The position numbers and the translations under genes were made by a program. Under the pieces are notes generated by a model, which saw only the letters and a list, made by a program, of their open reading frames with translations, had not been told where the DNA came from and made no database searches. A DNA stretch of 64,000 bases from Rhizobium sp. Leaf262 (GTDB taxonomy: Bacteria; Pseudomonadota; Alphaproteobacteria; Rhizobiales; Rhizobiaceae). Numbering within the stretch: the stretch's first letter is position 1; each line of letters opens with the position of its first letter. The stretch spans positions 63,088 through 127,087 of the forward strand of contig NZ_LMMM01000018.1 of the NCBI RefSeq assembly GCF_001422245.1, in the 5' to 3' direction. Of the stretch, positions 8,163 through 18,502 are shown one piece after another.

Positions 8163-8402
8163 ATGTTCAAGAAGCTTTTTGCCGCTGCCATCTGCGGTGC
8201 AGTCATTGCCTCCATCGCCAGCCATGCCGACGCAGCGGGTCCGGGCGGATTTGCACGCGGCTTTGCTGTACTCGAACGCGATGCCGTTTCGACGCTGGCA
8301 CCCATGACGAACGCTGACAAAATCGACATATCCCGCCACAAGGCCCTCTCGGCCATGGATCAATATTTCAGCGGCTTCGACCAGTCGCAGCCCGCAGACT
8401 GA
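8163..8402 (+). CDS. Small secreted protein, unknown function
   Basis: A 79-residue protein with a clear signal peptide (M-F-K-K-L-F-A-A-A-I-C-G-A-V-I-A-S-I-A, cleavage near S-H-A-D-A-A). The short mature part is polar and has a single conserved-looking block, I-D-I-S-R-H-K-A-L-S-A-M-D-Q-Y-F. ATG 8163 is chosen because the longer frame from 8091 would bury the signal peptide. It is followed by a terminator. No family recognised. Confidence 0.6.
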   Translation: MFKKLFAAAICGAVIASIASHADAAGPGGFARGFAVLERDAVSTLAPMTNADKIDISRHKALSAMDQYFSGFDQSQPAD

Positions 8403-8431
8403 TAACTGTCTTCCAGATCATGACCAACTTG

Positions 8432-8465
8432 CCGCCGTTTCCTCAGGGAACCGGCGGTTTTTTTC
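8432..8465 (+). terminator. Terminator overlapping the end of the DMT gene
   Basis: CCGCCG-TTTCC / GGGAA-CCGGCGG hairpin followed by a T-run on the + strand, ending the small secreted gene. The hairpin covers the stop codon of the converging transporter gene (8443-8445). Confidence 0.75.
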
Positions 8466-9360
8466 TTTCGGCAACCGCAATGCCACTCAGCGCCAGCAAC
8501 AGGGCGATGACCTGATAGGGATGCAGGACCTCGCCTATGACCAGAACCGACAACAACGTGCCGAAAACCGGAATGAGGTTGATGAAGAGACCGGCCCGGT
8601 TGGGACCGATACGCTCGACGCCGAGAATGAAGAATATCTGTGCGACGAGCGAAGGAAACACGGCAGTGTAAACGGTGATGACCCAACCCTTCGCATCCGG
8701 CCAGACCGCTGTATTTTCATGCATTTCCCACACCATAAGCGGGACCGAGGTGATCATCGCCGCAGCGGCCGGAACGGCCATGAGGGTGCGCCAGTCGACA
8801 GCCGGTTTCCAACGCAGAATCACCGTGTAGACCGCGTAGGACAGAACCGCGAGCAGCATGATCGCGTCGCCGATATTCATTTCCAGATTGATCAGCGACA
8901 GCAGGTCGCCGTGGGAGGCAAGCAGCGCAATGCCAGCGATCGTCAAAAAGAAACCGACGATCTGGCCAATCAGCACCTGTGTGCGAAAGAGGGCGAAATT
9001 CATCGCGAAGATCACCATGGGAATGCCCGCCTGGATAACGGCGACATTGATGGCGGACGTATACCGAAGCGCGGTGTAGAGCGTCGCGTTGAAGCAGGTA
9101 TAGCCCACAGCGCCAAGAACGAAAAAATAGGGCAGACGCTTTTTCACGATCGGCCAGTCGCGCACGAGATACGGCAGGGAAATGGCAGCGATGATCGCCA
9201 CCGCCAGCGTCCAGCGTAGAAAAGTCAACACCATGGGGCTCACATGGCCCACGGCCATCTTCCCTGCCACGGCATTGCCGCCCCAGCACAGGGTTGCGAT
9301 GATCAAAACAAGATATGCTCTGGATGACACGAAATTTCGACTTTCGACTGTAGACGCCAC
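8443..9360 (-). CDS. DMT/EamA family transporter
   Basis: About 305 residues with ten hydrophobic helices in two EamA repeats: the first has L-I-I-A-T-L-C-W-G-G-N-A-V-A-G-K and the second has M-L-L-A-V-L-S-Y-A-V-Y-T-V-I. The end is G-I-A-V-A-E-R-K-K. It is an inner-membrane drug/metabolite exporter of unknown substrate. The start is uncertain: GTG 9360 and GTG 9330 are both in frame and neither has a strong ribosome site. The frame continues far upstream, antisense to purA, which is not real coding. It is divergent from purA. Confidence 0.83.
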   Translation of the reverse strand: MASTVESRNFVSSRAYLVLIIATLCWGGNAVAGKMAVGHVSPMVLTFLRWTLAVAIIAAISLPYLVRDWPIVKKRLPYFFVLGAVGYTCFNATLYTALRYTSAINVAVIQAGIPMVIFAMNFALFRTQVLIGQIVGFFLTIAGIALLASHGDLLSLINLEMNIGDAIMLLAVLSYAVYTVILRWKPAVDWRTLMAVPAAAAMITSVPLMVWEMHENTAVWPDAKGWVITVYTAVFPSLVAQIFFILGVERIGPNRAGLFINLIPVFGTLLSVLVIGEVLHPYQVIALLLALSGIAVAERKKPPVP

Positions 9361-9552
9361 GCAGTTCTGCACCGCCGATTCGTCTTCTGCAAGCGCCGAT
9401 AGTACCCCGGAAATGGCAATGGCATTGAAATGCCGCGGAAAAAGCAAGGTTTCGCCGCATAAACAGGGTCGCTTTCCGCAAAACAACGCAGTATACATTC
9501 GCGGGTTTGAGTTAGGGGCGTTTTTTTGACGCCATGAGCAGGAAAGCAAGAA

Positions 9553-10851
<1,299 letters not shown>

Positions 10852-10921
10852 AGTCCTCGACGATCGAAATTCATAAACCATATCGGGCCAGTACGTCGTT
10901 GGCCTCGACGAGAAAGTGCTT

Positions 10922-13174
10922 ATGGCGGATTTTGTAGCAGTCATTCGCAAGGCCGTGGATGGCTTGGCGAACAATACTCCCGAAAACCGGGCGAAGGTGT
11001 ACGACAAGGCGCGTAGCGCAGTCGTGCGCCAGCTCGAAAACATGAAGCCGCGCCCGCCCGAAGAATTGTTGAAGCGGCAGATTCTCAAACTGGACACGGC
11101 AATTGCCGAAGTCGAGGGTGAATATTCCGAAGCCCTTCCGGCTGCGGAAGAAGACCAGTCCTATGATGCGCCGGTTGCTGCACCCGCCGCACCGGATGTT
11201 TCCTCCCCCTATTACGAGGAAGAGGTTGCCAGGGACCAGCGTCAGGACGAGGAAAACGACGACGTCGCCGCAGAACCTGCTCCCGTAGCGCCGGTCGAAT
11301 ACGATCATGAGCCGCAATACGCTGCGCAGGACGAAGACCAGGAAACGGTTGCACATGAACGCTACGTCGAGCCGGAGCCTGTCGACGCAGCGCCTGTTGA
11401 AGAAGCACCCACCTATTTCACGACGGCCACGGAAGAGCCCCGCCATGTGCCGGAACCTTACGAGACGGTAGAGCACGCCGAGCCTGAAGCTGAGCCGCAA
11501 CAGGCTGAACCGGAAGAGCATGCCCACGAAAACTGGGTCGGTCAGGACACGCCTGCCGAACAGGCCTGGGCTCATCAGGCCGAAGAGCCCGTGCACTATC
11601 CTGCCGAGGTAACGCATGAAGAGCCGGCTCCTCATGCCGACGGCGACGTGTTCCACGAAAACACGCCGCTTCCCTATGCAGCAAGCTACGCAGCACCCTC
11701 ACCCTATTATCAGGACAGCAGCTCCGAGACCGTTCACGACGAACCGCGCCACGACGATGTCCACTTCGGCGATGCGCCGCAATTCGGCGACAATGTCGAC
11801 CATCGCGTGGAAGACGAGCCCAAGTCTGAGGCAAAGCAGCAGTCCCGCGCCATTGTCGAGGACTACTCGACCTATTTCCAGGACACGTCGCTCGATCTGC
11901 CTGCAAAGACCACCCCCGGCCTGCCGCGTGCCGATGACGATCCTTTCGCGCCACAGGCCGGACAAAAGGACGACAAGGAACGCACCCCCTGGGATGATCT
12001 GGAAGAGCTGATCGGTTACGACGGCGCCTCCGGCAACACCTCTGCCAACGGCAACAAGAACGAATTCGACTCCGGAATTTCCTCGGATGGTATTCCGGCA
12101 GCAGCTTACAGAACCAAGAAGAAACCGCGCCGTAATTATGCCGGGCTGGTTCTTTCTCTGTGCGGTGTCGTCCTGCTGGCTGGTGGCGCCTATGCACTCT
12201 GGGTCAACAGAGATGCCTTGAACGACATGGTCGGCGGTCTTGTCCAGTCTGCACAGACGGGGACGACGACGCCATCCACCCCGACCAACACCGCGTCCAA
12301 CACGGCAACCCCACCAGCGACCACCACGCCTGCGCAGCCGAATGCCAATGGTCAGCAGCCAGCAACGCCGACGCAAACGGCAGCGGTCGATGATGGCTCT
12401 GTCAGCGGCACCAAGTTTACCCAGCGACTTCTTGCCGACGGAACGGAAAAGGACGAAGGCGCAGGCCCCGGCGTCAACGGCCAGCCGGTGACGGCAGAGG
12501 GACAGTCAGTCTACGTGCAGAACGAGGAAGCTCCTCCTGCATCGGCGCAGACTGCACCAGCCGGCACCACTGCACCTGCCGGACAGGTGCCCGCCGCGCA
12601 GCAGCCTGCGGCAGCGTCCGGCCATCGCATGTTCCTCTACGAGGAAGTGCTGGGTCAGACGGTCCCGACGGCCATCGAAGGCACGGTATCATGGTCGTTG
12701 CAGAACGAGCAGGACGCCAATGGAAAGCCTTCAGCAACCGTTCAGGGCCAGATCACCATTCCCGGACGGGGCCTCAGCGCGCTCATCACCTTCAAGCGCA
12801 ACACCGATCCGTCGCTTCCTGCAAGCCACCTTGTCGAGATCGTCTTCTCTGTCGGCGCAGGTTTCGAGGGCGGGGCGATCGACAGCGTTCAGCGCATTGC
12901 GATGAAAAGCACTGAGCAGGATCGTGGTAACGCACTCATCGCGGTCCCCGCCAAGATCACCGATGACTTTCACATGATCGCGCTCAATGATTTTCCGGAT
13001 GCGTTGAAGACCAATCTGGAGCTGATGCGGACACGCGACTGGATTGATATTCCGGTGTCATATCGTAACGGTCGCCGCGCCCTGCTGACCCTGCAAAAGG
13101 GTGCAGACGGCAAGGCCGCGTTCGAAACCGCGCTGCGCGAGTGGAGCGCAGCGGTCCCGGCAACGGGTCAATAA
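10922..13174 (+). CDS. Large acidic one-TM protein, unknown function
   Basis: About 750 residues. The N-terminal ~60 residues form a conserved helical block (F-V-A-V-I-R-K-A-V-D-G-L-A, N-R-A-K-V-Y-D-K-A-R-S-A-V). Residues ~65-400 are low-complexity and strongly acidic (Glu/Pro/Ala/His rich) and probably disordered. One transmembrane helix follows a K-K-K-P-R-R-N stop signal near 400 (Y-A-G-L-V-L-S-L-C-G-V-V-L-L-A-G-G-A-Y-A). A Thr/Pro/Ala-rich linker then leads to a folded C-terminal domain (~560-750) predicted outside the membrane. Topology suggests a cytoplasmic acidic arm and a periplasmic domain. It follows purA by 70 bp and ends at a shared terminator with rpoH. Not recognised beyond conserved rhizobial hypothetical. 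Confidence 0.75.
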   Translation: MADFVAVIRKAVDGLANNTPENRAKVYDKARSAVVRQLENMKPRPPEELLKRQILKLDTAIAEVEGEYSEALPAAEEDQSYDAPVAAPAAPDVSSPYYEEEVARDQRQDEENDDVAAEPAPVAPVEYDHEPQYAAQDEDQETVAHERYVEPEPVDAAPVEEAPTYFTTATEEPRHVPEPYETVEHAEPEAEPQQAEPEEHAHENWVGQDTPAEQAWAHQAEEPVHYPAEVTHEEPAPHADGDVFHENTPLPYAASYAAPSPYYQDSSSETVHDEPRHDDVHFGDAPQFGDNVDHRVEDEPKSEAKQQSRAIVEDYSTYFQDTSLDLPAKTTPGLPRADDDPFAPQAGQKDDKERTPWDDLEELIGYDGASGNTSANGNKNEFDSGISSDGIPAAAYRTKKKPRRNYAGLVLSLCGVVLLAGGAYALWVNRDALNDMVGGLVQSAQTGTTTPSTPTNTASNTATPPATTTPAQPNANGQQPATPTQTAAVDDGSVSGTKFTQRLLADGTEKDEGAGPGVNGQPVTAEGQSVYVQNEEAPPASAQTAPAGTTAPAGQVPAAQQPAAASGHRMFLYEEVLGQTVPTAIEGTVSWSLQNEQDANGKPSATVQGQITIPGRGLSALITFKRNTDPSLPASHLVEIVFSVGAGFEGGAIDSVQRIAMKSTEQDRGNALIAVPAKITDDFHMIALNDFPDALKTNLELMRTRDWIDIPVSYRNGRRALLTLQKGADGKAAFETALREWSAAVPATGQ

Positions 13175-13191
13175 TCAGATCGCCTGAATCA

Positions 13192-13225
13192 AAAAAGCCT
13201 CGGATGGAAACATCCGAGGCTTTTT
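13192..13225. terminator. Bidirectional terminator facing rpoH
   Basis: Perfect 15-bp arms (AAAAAGCCTCGGATG and its complement) around a GAAA tetraloop, with A and T runs at either side. It lies between two converging genes. Confidence 0.92.
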
Positions 13226-13248
13226 GCTTAAGCGAACTGTTTAGACGA

Positions 13249-14151
13249 TCAGGCGTCGACTACGCGCAAAGCCTTCGCAGCCTCTAGCGCTTCTTTCTGG
13301 ACAGCTTCCTGAACCTTCTCAAAGGCGCGAACCTCGATCTGACGAACGCGCTCACGGCTGATATCGAATTCCGTCGACAGGTCTTCGAGCGTAACCGGAT
13401 CTTCCGACAGACGTCTTGCTTCGAAGATACGACGCTCACGCTCATTGAGCACGCCCATCGCCTTCGCCAGCATGCGCCGGCGGGTCTCCAACTCGTCCTG
13501 CTCGATTAGCACGGTTTCCTGGCTGTCATGGTCATCGACCAACCAATCCTGCCACTGGCCCGCCTCGCCTTCCGCAGCCTTGATCGGCGCGTTGAGCGAA
13601 GCATCGCCGTGCAGGCGGCGGTTCATGGAAATGACCTCTTCTTCGGACACCTGAAGTTTGGTCGCAATCTCAGACACATGTTCGGGCTTCAGATCACCAT
13701 CATCGATGGCCTGAATTTTCCCCTTCAGACGGCGCAGATTGAAGAACAGACGCTTCTGGTTGGCGGTCGTGCCCATTTTGACCAGCGACCATGACCGCAG
13801 GATATATTCCTGAATGGATGCCTTGATCCACCACATGGCGTAGGTCGCCAGGCGGAAGCCTCGTTCCGGGTCGAACTTTTTGACCGCCTGCATCAGGCCC
13901 ACATTGCCCTCGGATACGACTTCGCCGATGGGTAGGCCGTAACCACGATAACCCATGGCGATCTTTGCCACGAGTCGCAAATGGCTCGTTACCAGACGGT
14001 GGGCAGCGTCGCGGTCACCATGTTCGGCGTAACGCTTGCCGAGCATGTATTCTTCTTGCGGCTCCAGCATCGGGAACTTGCGAATTTCGTCCAGGTAACG
14101 GTTCAGACCGGCTTCACCGGCAGTAATTGAAGGCAAACTATTGCGGGCCAT
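13249..14151 (-). CDS. rpoH: Heat-shock sigma factor RpoH (sigma-32)
   Basis: A 300-residue sigma-70 family factor. Region 2 has G-L-P-I-G-E-V-V-S-E-G-N-V-G-L-M-Q-A-V-K-K-F-D and Y-A-M-W-W-I-K-A-S-I-Q-E-Y-I-L-R-S-W. The RpoH box Q-K-R-L-F-F-N-L-R-R is intact, and region 4 ends R-E-R-V-R-Q-I-E. It directs polymerase to chaperone and protease promoters. ATG 14151 gives the family length; an upstream extension to 14262 is not conserved. A CTTGAA-type promoter lies about 95 bp upstream, which suggests self-activation. It ends at a bidirectional terminator. Confidence 0.96.
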   Translation of the reverse strand: MARNSLPSITAGEAGLNRYLDEIRKFPMLEPQEEYMLGKRYAEHGDRDAAHRLVTSHLRLVAKIAMGYRGYGLPIGEVVSEGNVGLMQAVKKFDPERGFRLATYAMWWIKASIQEYILRSWSLVKMGTTANQKRLFFNLRRLKGKIQAIDDGDLKPEHVSEIATKLQVSEEEVISMNRRLHGDASLNAPIKAAEGEAGQWQDWLVDDHDSQETVLIEQDELETRRRMLAKAMGVLNERERRIFEARRLSEDPVTLEDLSTEFDISRERVRQIEVRAFEKVQEAVQKEALEAAKALRVVDA

Positions 14152-14243
14152 AAAGCACCCCCTTATCTTTGTTCTGGGCTGGCTCCCCTTTCGGGCAAGC
14201 CACTGTCGCGGGTCGGATATCGACCCCGCATGAACCCACATGT

Positions 14244-14274
14244 CCAGATATGTATTGCGCACACTTGATTCAAG
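14244..14274 (-). promoter_or_regulatory. Candidate sigma-32 promoter of rpoH
   Basis: On the minus strand: -35 CTTGAA (14274-14269), a 16-bp spacer, then CATATCTGG (14252-14244). This resembles the alphaproteobacterial heat-shock consensus. The -35 sits in the palindrome CTTGATTCAAG. Autoregulated rpoH transcription is known in Agrobacterium, so the match is plausible. Confidence 0.55.
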
Positions 14275-14332
14275 CGTACGCAGGCATGCGCACGTTATAA
14301 AATAACTCGCTCTCAGTTACCGTGAAAACCTG

Positions 14333-15115
14333 TCAGCGATAAATTCGTTCCGAAAAATTCGTGAAGCCGGAGCGTATCATCAATTCGTAGATCATGCGGC
14401 GGCGCATGGGATTGTGGAGCCGCGTGACCTTGGAGCCCAGAAACTCGGTTTCCACATGGTCGAAAGCCGTCAGTTCAGATGCCTTGTCGATCGCCGCCTC
14501 GTAAAAATCATGATACTCGCGGCGACAGACATAGGTCTTGTACTTTGTCATGCAGAAAGCGCTGAATTTGTCGCCCTGCGCTCGTAGAAAGTCCGCAACG
14601 CCCACTGTCACTTCCGGCCATTGTGGATTGAACGTATCGTCAAAGACGATGACGCCGTGATCGGCCAGCACATTCATGGCAAGGTTGCTGTCCGCCAGCA
14701 CATGGTGCAGCATATGCCCGCCATCGATGCTGAAGAACCGCACCTTTCCGACCTTTTCCAACACGACGTCGGGGTCGAGCTGCGTGCTGTCGCCGCGTAT
14801 CACCAGGTCCTCATCGACCTTGAGGTCCAGTCGCCGACCATTGTCCAGAAACCGCTCATATTGCCGGCGGGTGCCATCGGCGTCTTCGATGTCAAACAGG
14901 TCCACAGCCAGCACGTCGCCATCATTGCCGATGACTTTGCGCAGAAGGAAATAGGATCGTCCATAGAAGATACCGATCTCGGCAACCCCGCCTTTCAGCG
15001 CCTTCCTGTTCTGGGCCTGCAACAATGCGGTAAATACCAACGCATCGGGAGGATCAATATAACCTTCTATTTTCTGGAGATCATGAAAGATAAATTTTCG
15101 GTCGTTCACGTTCAT
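14333..15115 (-). CDS. Class I SAM-dependent methyltransferase
   Basis: A 260-residue protein with the Methyltransf_24 / TylF-like layout. Motif I is G-G-V-A-E-I-G-I-F-Y-G-R-S, the SAM-acidic loop is L-A-V-D-L-F-D, and D-G-G-H is followed by V-I-V-F-D-D-T-F-N. The D-G-G-H and D-D motifs resemble metal-dependent sugar or small-molecule methyltransferases. The substrate is unknown. No biosynthetic partner lies beside it: rpoH is downstream and rluD upstream on the same strand. It has a 295-bp upstream region with a hairpin element. Confidence 0.78.
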   Translation of the reverse strand: MNVNDRKFIFHDLQKIEGYIDPPDALVFTALLQAQNRKALKGGVAEIGIFYGRSYFLLRKVIGNDGDVLAVDLFDIEDADGTRRQYERFLDNGRRLDLKVDEDLVIRGDSTQLDPDVVLEKVGKVRFFSIDGGHMLHHVLADSNLAMNVLADHGVIVFDDTFNPQWPEVTVGVADFLRAQGDKFSAFCMTKYKTYVCRREYHDFYEAAIDKASELTAFDHVETEFLGSKVTRLHNPMRRRMIYELMIRSGFTNFSERIYR

Positions 15116-15348
15116 CGCGCTTCATCCCGTAATTCTTCATGCTGAGGACAGAGAAGAAATGAAATATTTCAACTCAGGATAGCTGGACGCTCGAAGTCTT
15201 GAAGACTCAAAACCCGAAACTTTATTGCAACGCAAAAATTATGGCTCAATAGAGCGAAAATGAGACCAGTAACGGCCTCAGTAATTTCAGAAACTTATTA
15301 TAATCTAATTTATGATGATTTTCTGTTGCTTACATAAGCCATCGGGCA

Positions 15349-15401
15349 AACATCCGCTCCTTCGGGAGGCGCCGCCTCCCAAAGCAACTGTGTCGGATGT
15401 T
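15349..15401. repeat. Nested inverted repeat downstream of rluD
   Basis: Outer arms AACATCCG / CGGATGTT enclose a perfect inner hairpin GGGAGGC-GCC-GCCTCCC (15364-15380). There is no T-run, so it is not a standard terminator. It could be a repeated intergenic element or a processing hairpin of the rluD mRNA. Confidence 0.55.
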
Positions 15402-15410
15402 GGGCATTGA

Positions 15411-16433
15411 TCAGCCTCGAAGGGCCTGCGCCAGCGCGTCCATGTCGTCAGGCATGTCGGTTTCGAATTCCATCACCTCGCCCGTGCGGGGGTGTTCGAA
15501 AGCCAAGAGATAGGCATGCAGGGCCTGTCGTGAAAACCGGTTTACAACCAGCTTCGTTTCTTCGGGCAGCAGATTGGCCTTGGTGCGAAATGCAGCGCCA
15601 TATTCAGGATCGCCGATCAGGGGATGGCCGATATGGGCCATGTGCACGCGAATCTGGTGCGTGCGCCCGGTTTCGAGGCGGCACTCCACCAACGAGGCAA
15701 GCGCCGTGGCATCGGCCTTTTCGTGATAACGTTCGATCACTTCGTAGTGGGTGATCGCTTCGCGCGCATCGTCGGTATCTTCGCGTTTGACGGCCCGCTT
15801 GGTCCGGTCCGCACCGCGCCCCAAGGCTGCATCGATGGTGCCGCGCAGGGTTTTGGGACGACCCCAGACGATCGCCTTATAGGCGCGTTCGAGCGGGCCG
15901 GTGCGGCCATGGTCGGCAAATTGTGCAGCAAGGTGACGGTGGGCATCGTCATTCTTCGCCACCACCATGACGCCGCTGGTTTCCTTGTCCAGGCGATGAA
16001 CGATGCCAGGACGTTTCACCCCGCCAATCCCGGAAAGACTGTCGCCGCAATGGTGGATGAGTGCATTCACCAGCGTCCCGGTCCAGTTACCCGCACCGGG
16101 ATGCACGACGAGACCGGCTGGCTTCATCAGGACGATCAGGTCGTCATCCTCATATTCCACCTGCAGCGGAATATCTTCACCCTTGGGTTCGGGGTCTTCC
16201 GGTTCGGGCATCGTGATTTCGACGCTGTCGCCGACGCGTATCTTTTTCTTCGGCTCGGTGATCGCCGTACCGTTCACAAAGACGGCACCCTGTTCGATCA
16301 GCGCCTTGATGCGACTGCGCGAAAGATCGCCCCCGACTTCGGCAGCGAGCCACGCGTCCAGACGTCCTTCGGCGTCGTCGCCAGCAATCAGGACTTTCCT
16401 TGCGTCTCCGCCTTGTTTAAAGGGGTCGTTCAT
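15411..16433 (-). CDS. rluD: RluD-type 23S rRNA pseudouridine synthase
   Basis: A 340-residue enzyme. The S4 RNA-binding domain is at ~20-75 (R-L-D-A-W-L-A, S-R-S-R-I-K-A-L-I-E-Q-G-A-V-F-V-N-G). The RluA/RluD catalytic domain has the active-site Asp in H-R-L-D-K-E-T-S-G-V-M-V-V-A-K. It modifies uridines in helix 69 of 23S rRNA in well studied species. ATG 16433 is preferred over the TTG at 16451. It is divergent from the small TM protein at 16474, with only 40 bp between start codons. Confidence 0.9.
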   Translation of the reverse strand: MNDPFKQGGDARKVLIAGDDAEGRLDAWLAAEVGGDLSRSRIKALIEQGAVFVNGTAITEPKKKIRVGDSVEITMPEPEDPEPKGEDIPLQVEYEDDDLIVLMKPAGLVVHPGAGNWTGTLVNALIHHCGDSLSGIGGVKRPGIVHRLDKETSGVMVVAKNDDAHRHLAAQFADHGRTGPLERAYKAIVWGRPKTLRGTIDAALGRGADRTKRAVKREDTDDAREAITHYEVIERYHEKADATALASLVECRLETGRTHQIRVHMAHIGHPLIGDPEYGAAFRTKANLLPEETKLVVNRFSRQALHAYLLAFEHPRTGEVMEFETDMPDDMDALAQALRG

Positions 16434-16473
16434 TCTTATGTTTCCGATCAATCAGCAATATCCAAGGATCCCG

Positions 16474-16863
16474 ATGACGCAGATCGAGCAAGACGAACAG
16501 GACGACAAGCCGTTAGACCCGGCCATGGAAAAAGTTCGCCGCAAGATGATCCGTTTGCAGATCGTGTCGGGCTCCGTAATGTTTATCAGCCTTATGGCTG
16601 TCTTCGGTGCCGTTGTCTACAAGGCGATGGGACCATCCAGAACAGCAACGACCGCCACCACGGGCAACGGCCCCACCGTTCCCGCCGACGCGCCCGTTTC
16701 CGCCACAGCAAGCCTGCCGCAGGGGTTCGTCATCGAAAACGTGTCCTTCGCCAATGGCGACATGCTGTTTTATGGGCGGCTCGCCAACGGCACGCGCAAG
16801 GCGCTTGTCTTCAATGTGCAGGCAGGCCGCTTTGTGGCAGACATCACCGTCGATGCCCGGTGA
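16474..16863 (+). CDS. Small one-TM protein, unknown function
   Basis: A 129-residue protein. A charged N-terminus (E-Q-D-E-Q-D-D-K-P) precedes one hydrophobic helix (L-Q-I-V-S-G-S-V-M-F-I-S-L-M-A-V-F-G-A-V-V-Y). A Thr/Ala linker then leads to a C-terminal ~50-residue beta-like domain with N-G-D-M-L-F-Y-G-R-L-A-N-G-T-R-K-A. It is probably anchored in the inner membrane with the small domain outside. Its stop overlaps the start of the RNA methyltransferase gene by 11 bp, so the two are translated from one message. The role is unknown. Confidence 0.75.
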   Translation: MTQIEQDEQDDKPLDPAMEKVRRKMIRLQIVSGSVMFISLMAVFGAVVYKAMGPSRTATTATTGNGPTVPADAPVSATASLPQGFVIENVSFANGDMLFYGRLANGTRKALVFNVQAGRFVADITVDAR

Positions 16864-17686
16864 ATTGGCCCTCACCGTTATAGATGATGCAGACGATCCG
16901 CGCATCGCTGCCTTTCGCGACATTCGCGAGCGCGATCTGACCGGCCGGCAGGGTCGGTTCATCGTGGAAGGCACCGTCGTGCTGCGCATGCTGGCAGCGG
17001 CTCATACGTCAGGCGGAGAATTTGCGGCGGAGAGCATTCTGATACTCGAGAACCGCCTTACGGGCGTTTCCAATATTCTGAGTGCCTTTCCAAGCGATGT
17101 TCCCATCTATGTGGCCAAAGCCGGTGTGCTGGACGCCATCGTCGGCTTTCATCTGCATCGCGGTATATTGGCAGTTGGAAAACGCAACGGTGAAAAGACC
17201 CTGACGGACACGATCCGGCAATTGCCCGCATCTTCGCTGGTGCTGGCGGGTTGCGGTATTTCCAACCACGATAATCTTGGCGCCATGTTTCGCAACGCCG
17301 CCGCCTTTCATGCGGATGCCATGTTTCTGGATTCCACCTGCTGCGATCCACTCTACCGCAAATCGCTGCGGGTTTCCGTCGGGTCGGTCCTCTCAGTGCC
17401 CTACCACCGCGGCGGCGATGCGCTGGGCATGCTGGAAACATTGGCCACGGAAGGCTTCGATATCTGGAGCCTCTCGCCCGCAGGCGATACCGAAATCCGT
17501 CATATCCCGGCTTCCCGGCGTATGGCGCTCGTCATCGGAACAGAAGGTGATGGCCTGCCTGAGCAGGTGCTGTCGCGCTTCCACACCGCCCATATCGCCC
17601 AGTCCAAGCAGCTCGATAGCCTGAATGCAGCCACAGCGGCAGGGCTTGCGCTCTATCAGATGGCGGCATGTATGGAACGGCTTTAA
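16853..17686 (+). CDS. TrmH/SpoU family RNA methyltransferase
   Basis: A 277-residue SPOUT enzyme. The N-terminal substrate-binding part has R-F-I-V-E-G. The knotted SAM domain has the three SpoU motifs: N-H-D-N-L-G-A-M-F-R-N-A-A-A-F (motif 1), A-L-V-I-G-T-E-G-D-G-L (motif 2) and D-S-L-N-A-A-T-A-A-G-L-A-L-Y (motif 3). It should 2'-O-methylate a ribose in tRNA or rRNA; the target cannot be read. It overlaps the preceding membrane protein gene. The start ATG at 16853 lies inside that gene's last codons. Confidence 0.88.
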   Translation: MPGELALTVIDDADDPRIAAFRDIRERDLTGRQGRFIVEGTVVLRMLAAAHTSGGEFAAESILILENRLTGVSNILSAFPSDVPIYVAKAGVLDAIVGFHLHRGILAVGKRNGEKTLTDTIRQLPASSLVLAGCGISNHDNLGAMFRNAAAFHADAMFLDSTCCDPLYRKSLRVSVGSVLSVPYHRGGDALGMLETLATEGFDIWSLSPAGDTEIRHIPASRRMALVIGTEGDGLPEQVLSRFHTAHIAQSKQLDSLNAATAAGLALYQMAACMERL

Positions 17687-17803
17687 CCGCCCTGGAATGA
17701 GCGGCCTAATAAAAGGTTAATAGATCCTATTTGAATTAACCTTGTCTCAAAACCGACCATTAACATTTACAATTTAGTAATGCGCGGAACGAGAGGTTTC
17801 GCG

Positions 17804-18388
17804 ATGCGTGGTGTATTTGTCGTCGTTCTTCTTTTGACTGTTCTGGCAGGTTGCGCGACGGCCCCGTCGCAGATCACCAACGCCTGCGCAATATTCGAAC
17901 AGCGGAACGGCATATTCAACAACTGGAAAAAAGACGCAGAAGCCGCACAACGGGAGTTCGGTGTACCCGTCCCCGTCATGATGGCGACGATCTATACGGA
18001 ATCCAGTTTCCAGCCCTATGCCAGACCGCCGCGCAACAAGCTTTTTGGTTTCATTCCGTGGGGACGCAAATCCACCGCCTATGGCTATGCGCAGGCGCTG
18101 GACGGCACCTGGAAGGTCTATCAGCGTGAAACCGGTCGCTGGAATGCAAGCCGCACCGACTTCACCGATGCCATCCATTTCGTCGGCTGGTATCACGCCA
18201 AAAGCAACCGCCAGAATGGCATTGCGCTGAACGATCCCTATAATCTTTATCTCGCCTACTACTCCGGCCATGCGGGATATTCAAACGGCGTCTGGCGCAA
18301 CAACCGGGCCATCCAGCAGGCGGCCCGCCGCTCTGCCAACATGGCCATCCGCTATGAGAAGCAGTTGCAGGATTGCGGGTACCGGTAA
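17804..18388 (+). CDS. Lytic transglycosylase-like lipoprotein
   Basis: A 194-residue lipoprotein. The signal ends in the lipobox L-A-G-C. The SLT-type catalytic core has V-M-M-A-T-I-Y-T-E-S-S-F-Q-P-Y-A, with the E-S catalytic glutamate. This is followed by a G-Y-A-Q-A-L-D-G-T-W segment and Y-L-A-Y-Y-S-G-H-A-G-Y. It probably cleaves peptidoglycan glycan strands from the outer-membrane or periplasmic face. ATG 17804 is chosen because it starts the lipoprotein signal. Upstream there is an inverted pair GGTTAAT/ATTAACC (~17712-17738) of unknown meaning. Confidence 0.85.
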   Translation: MRGVFVVVLLLTVLAGCATAPSQITNACAIFEQRNGIFNNWKKDAEAAQREFGVPVPVMMATIYTESSFQPYARPPRNKLFGFIPWGRKSTAYGYAQALDGTWKVYQRETGRWNASRTDFTDAIHFVGWYHAKSNRQNGIALNDPYNLYLAYYSGHAGYSNGVWRNNRAIQQAARRSANMAIRYEKQLQDCGYR

Positions 18389-18502
18389 GGGCTTCTTAGC
18401 TTGCATCAGTCCAGGGGACTTCACGCAAGGTCTGCCGTTGGATGGAGGTCACCTACCTCTCCAACGTCATCCTTGGGCTTGGTCAAAGCTTTCTCGAACC
18501 CG

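Noticed and set aside
15349-15401. Terminator for rluD
   Set aside because: The hairpin is strong but has no T-run, so it was listed as a repeat instead.
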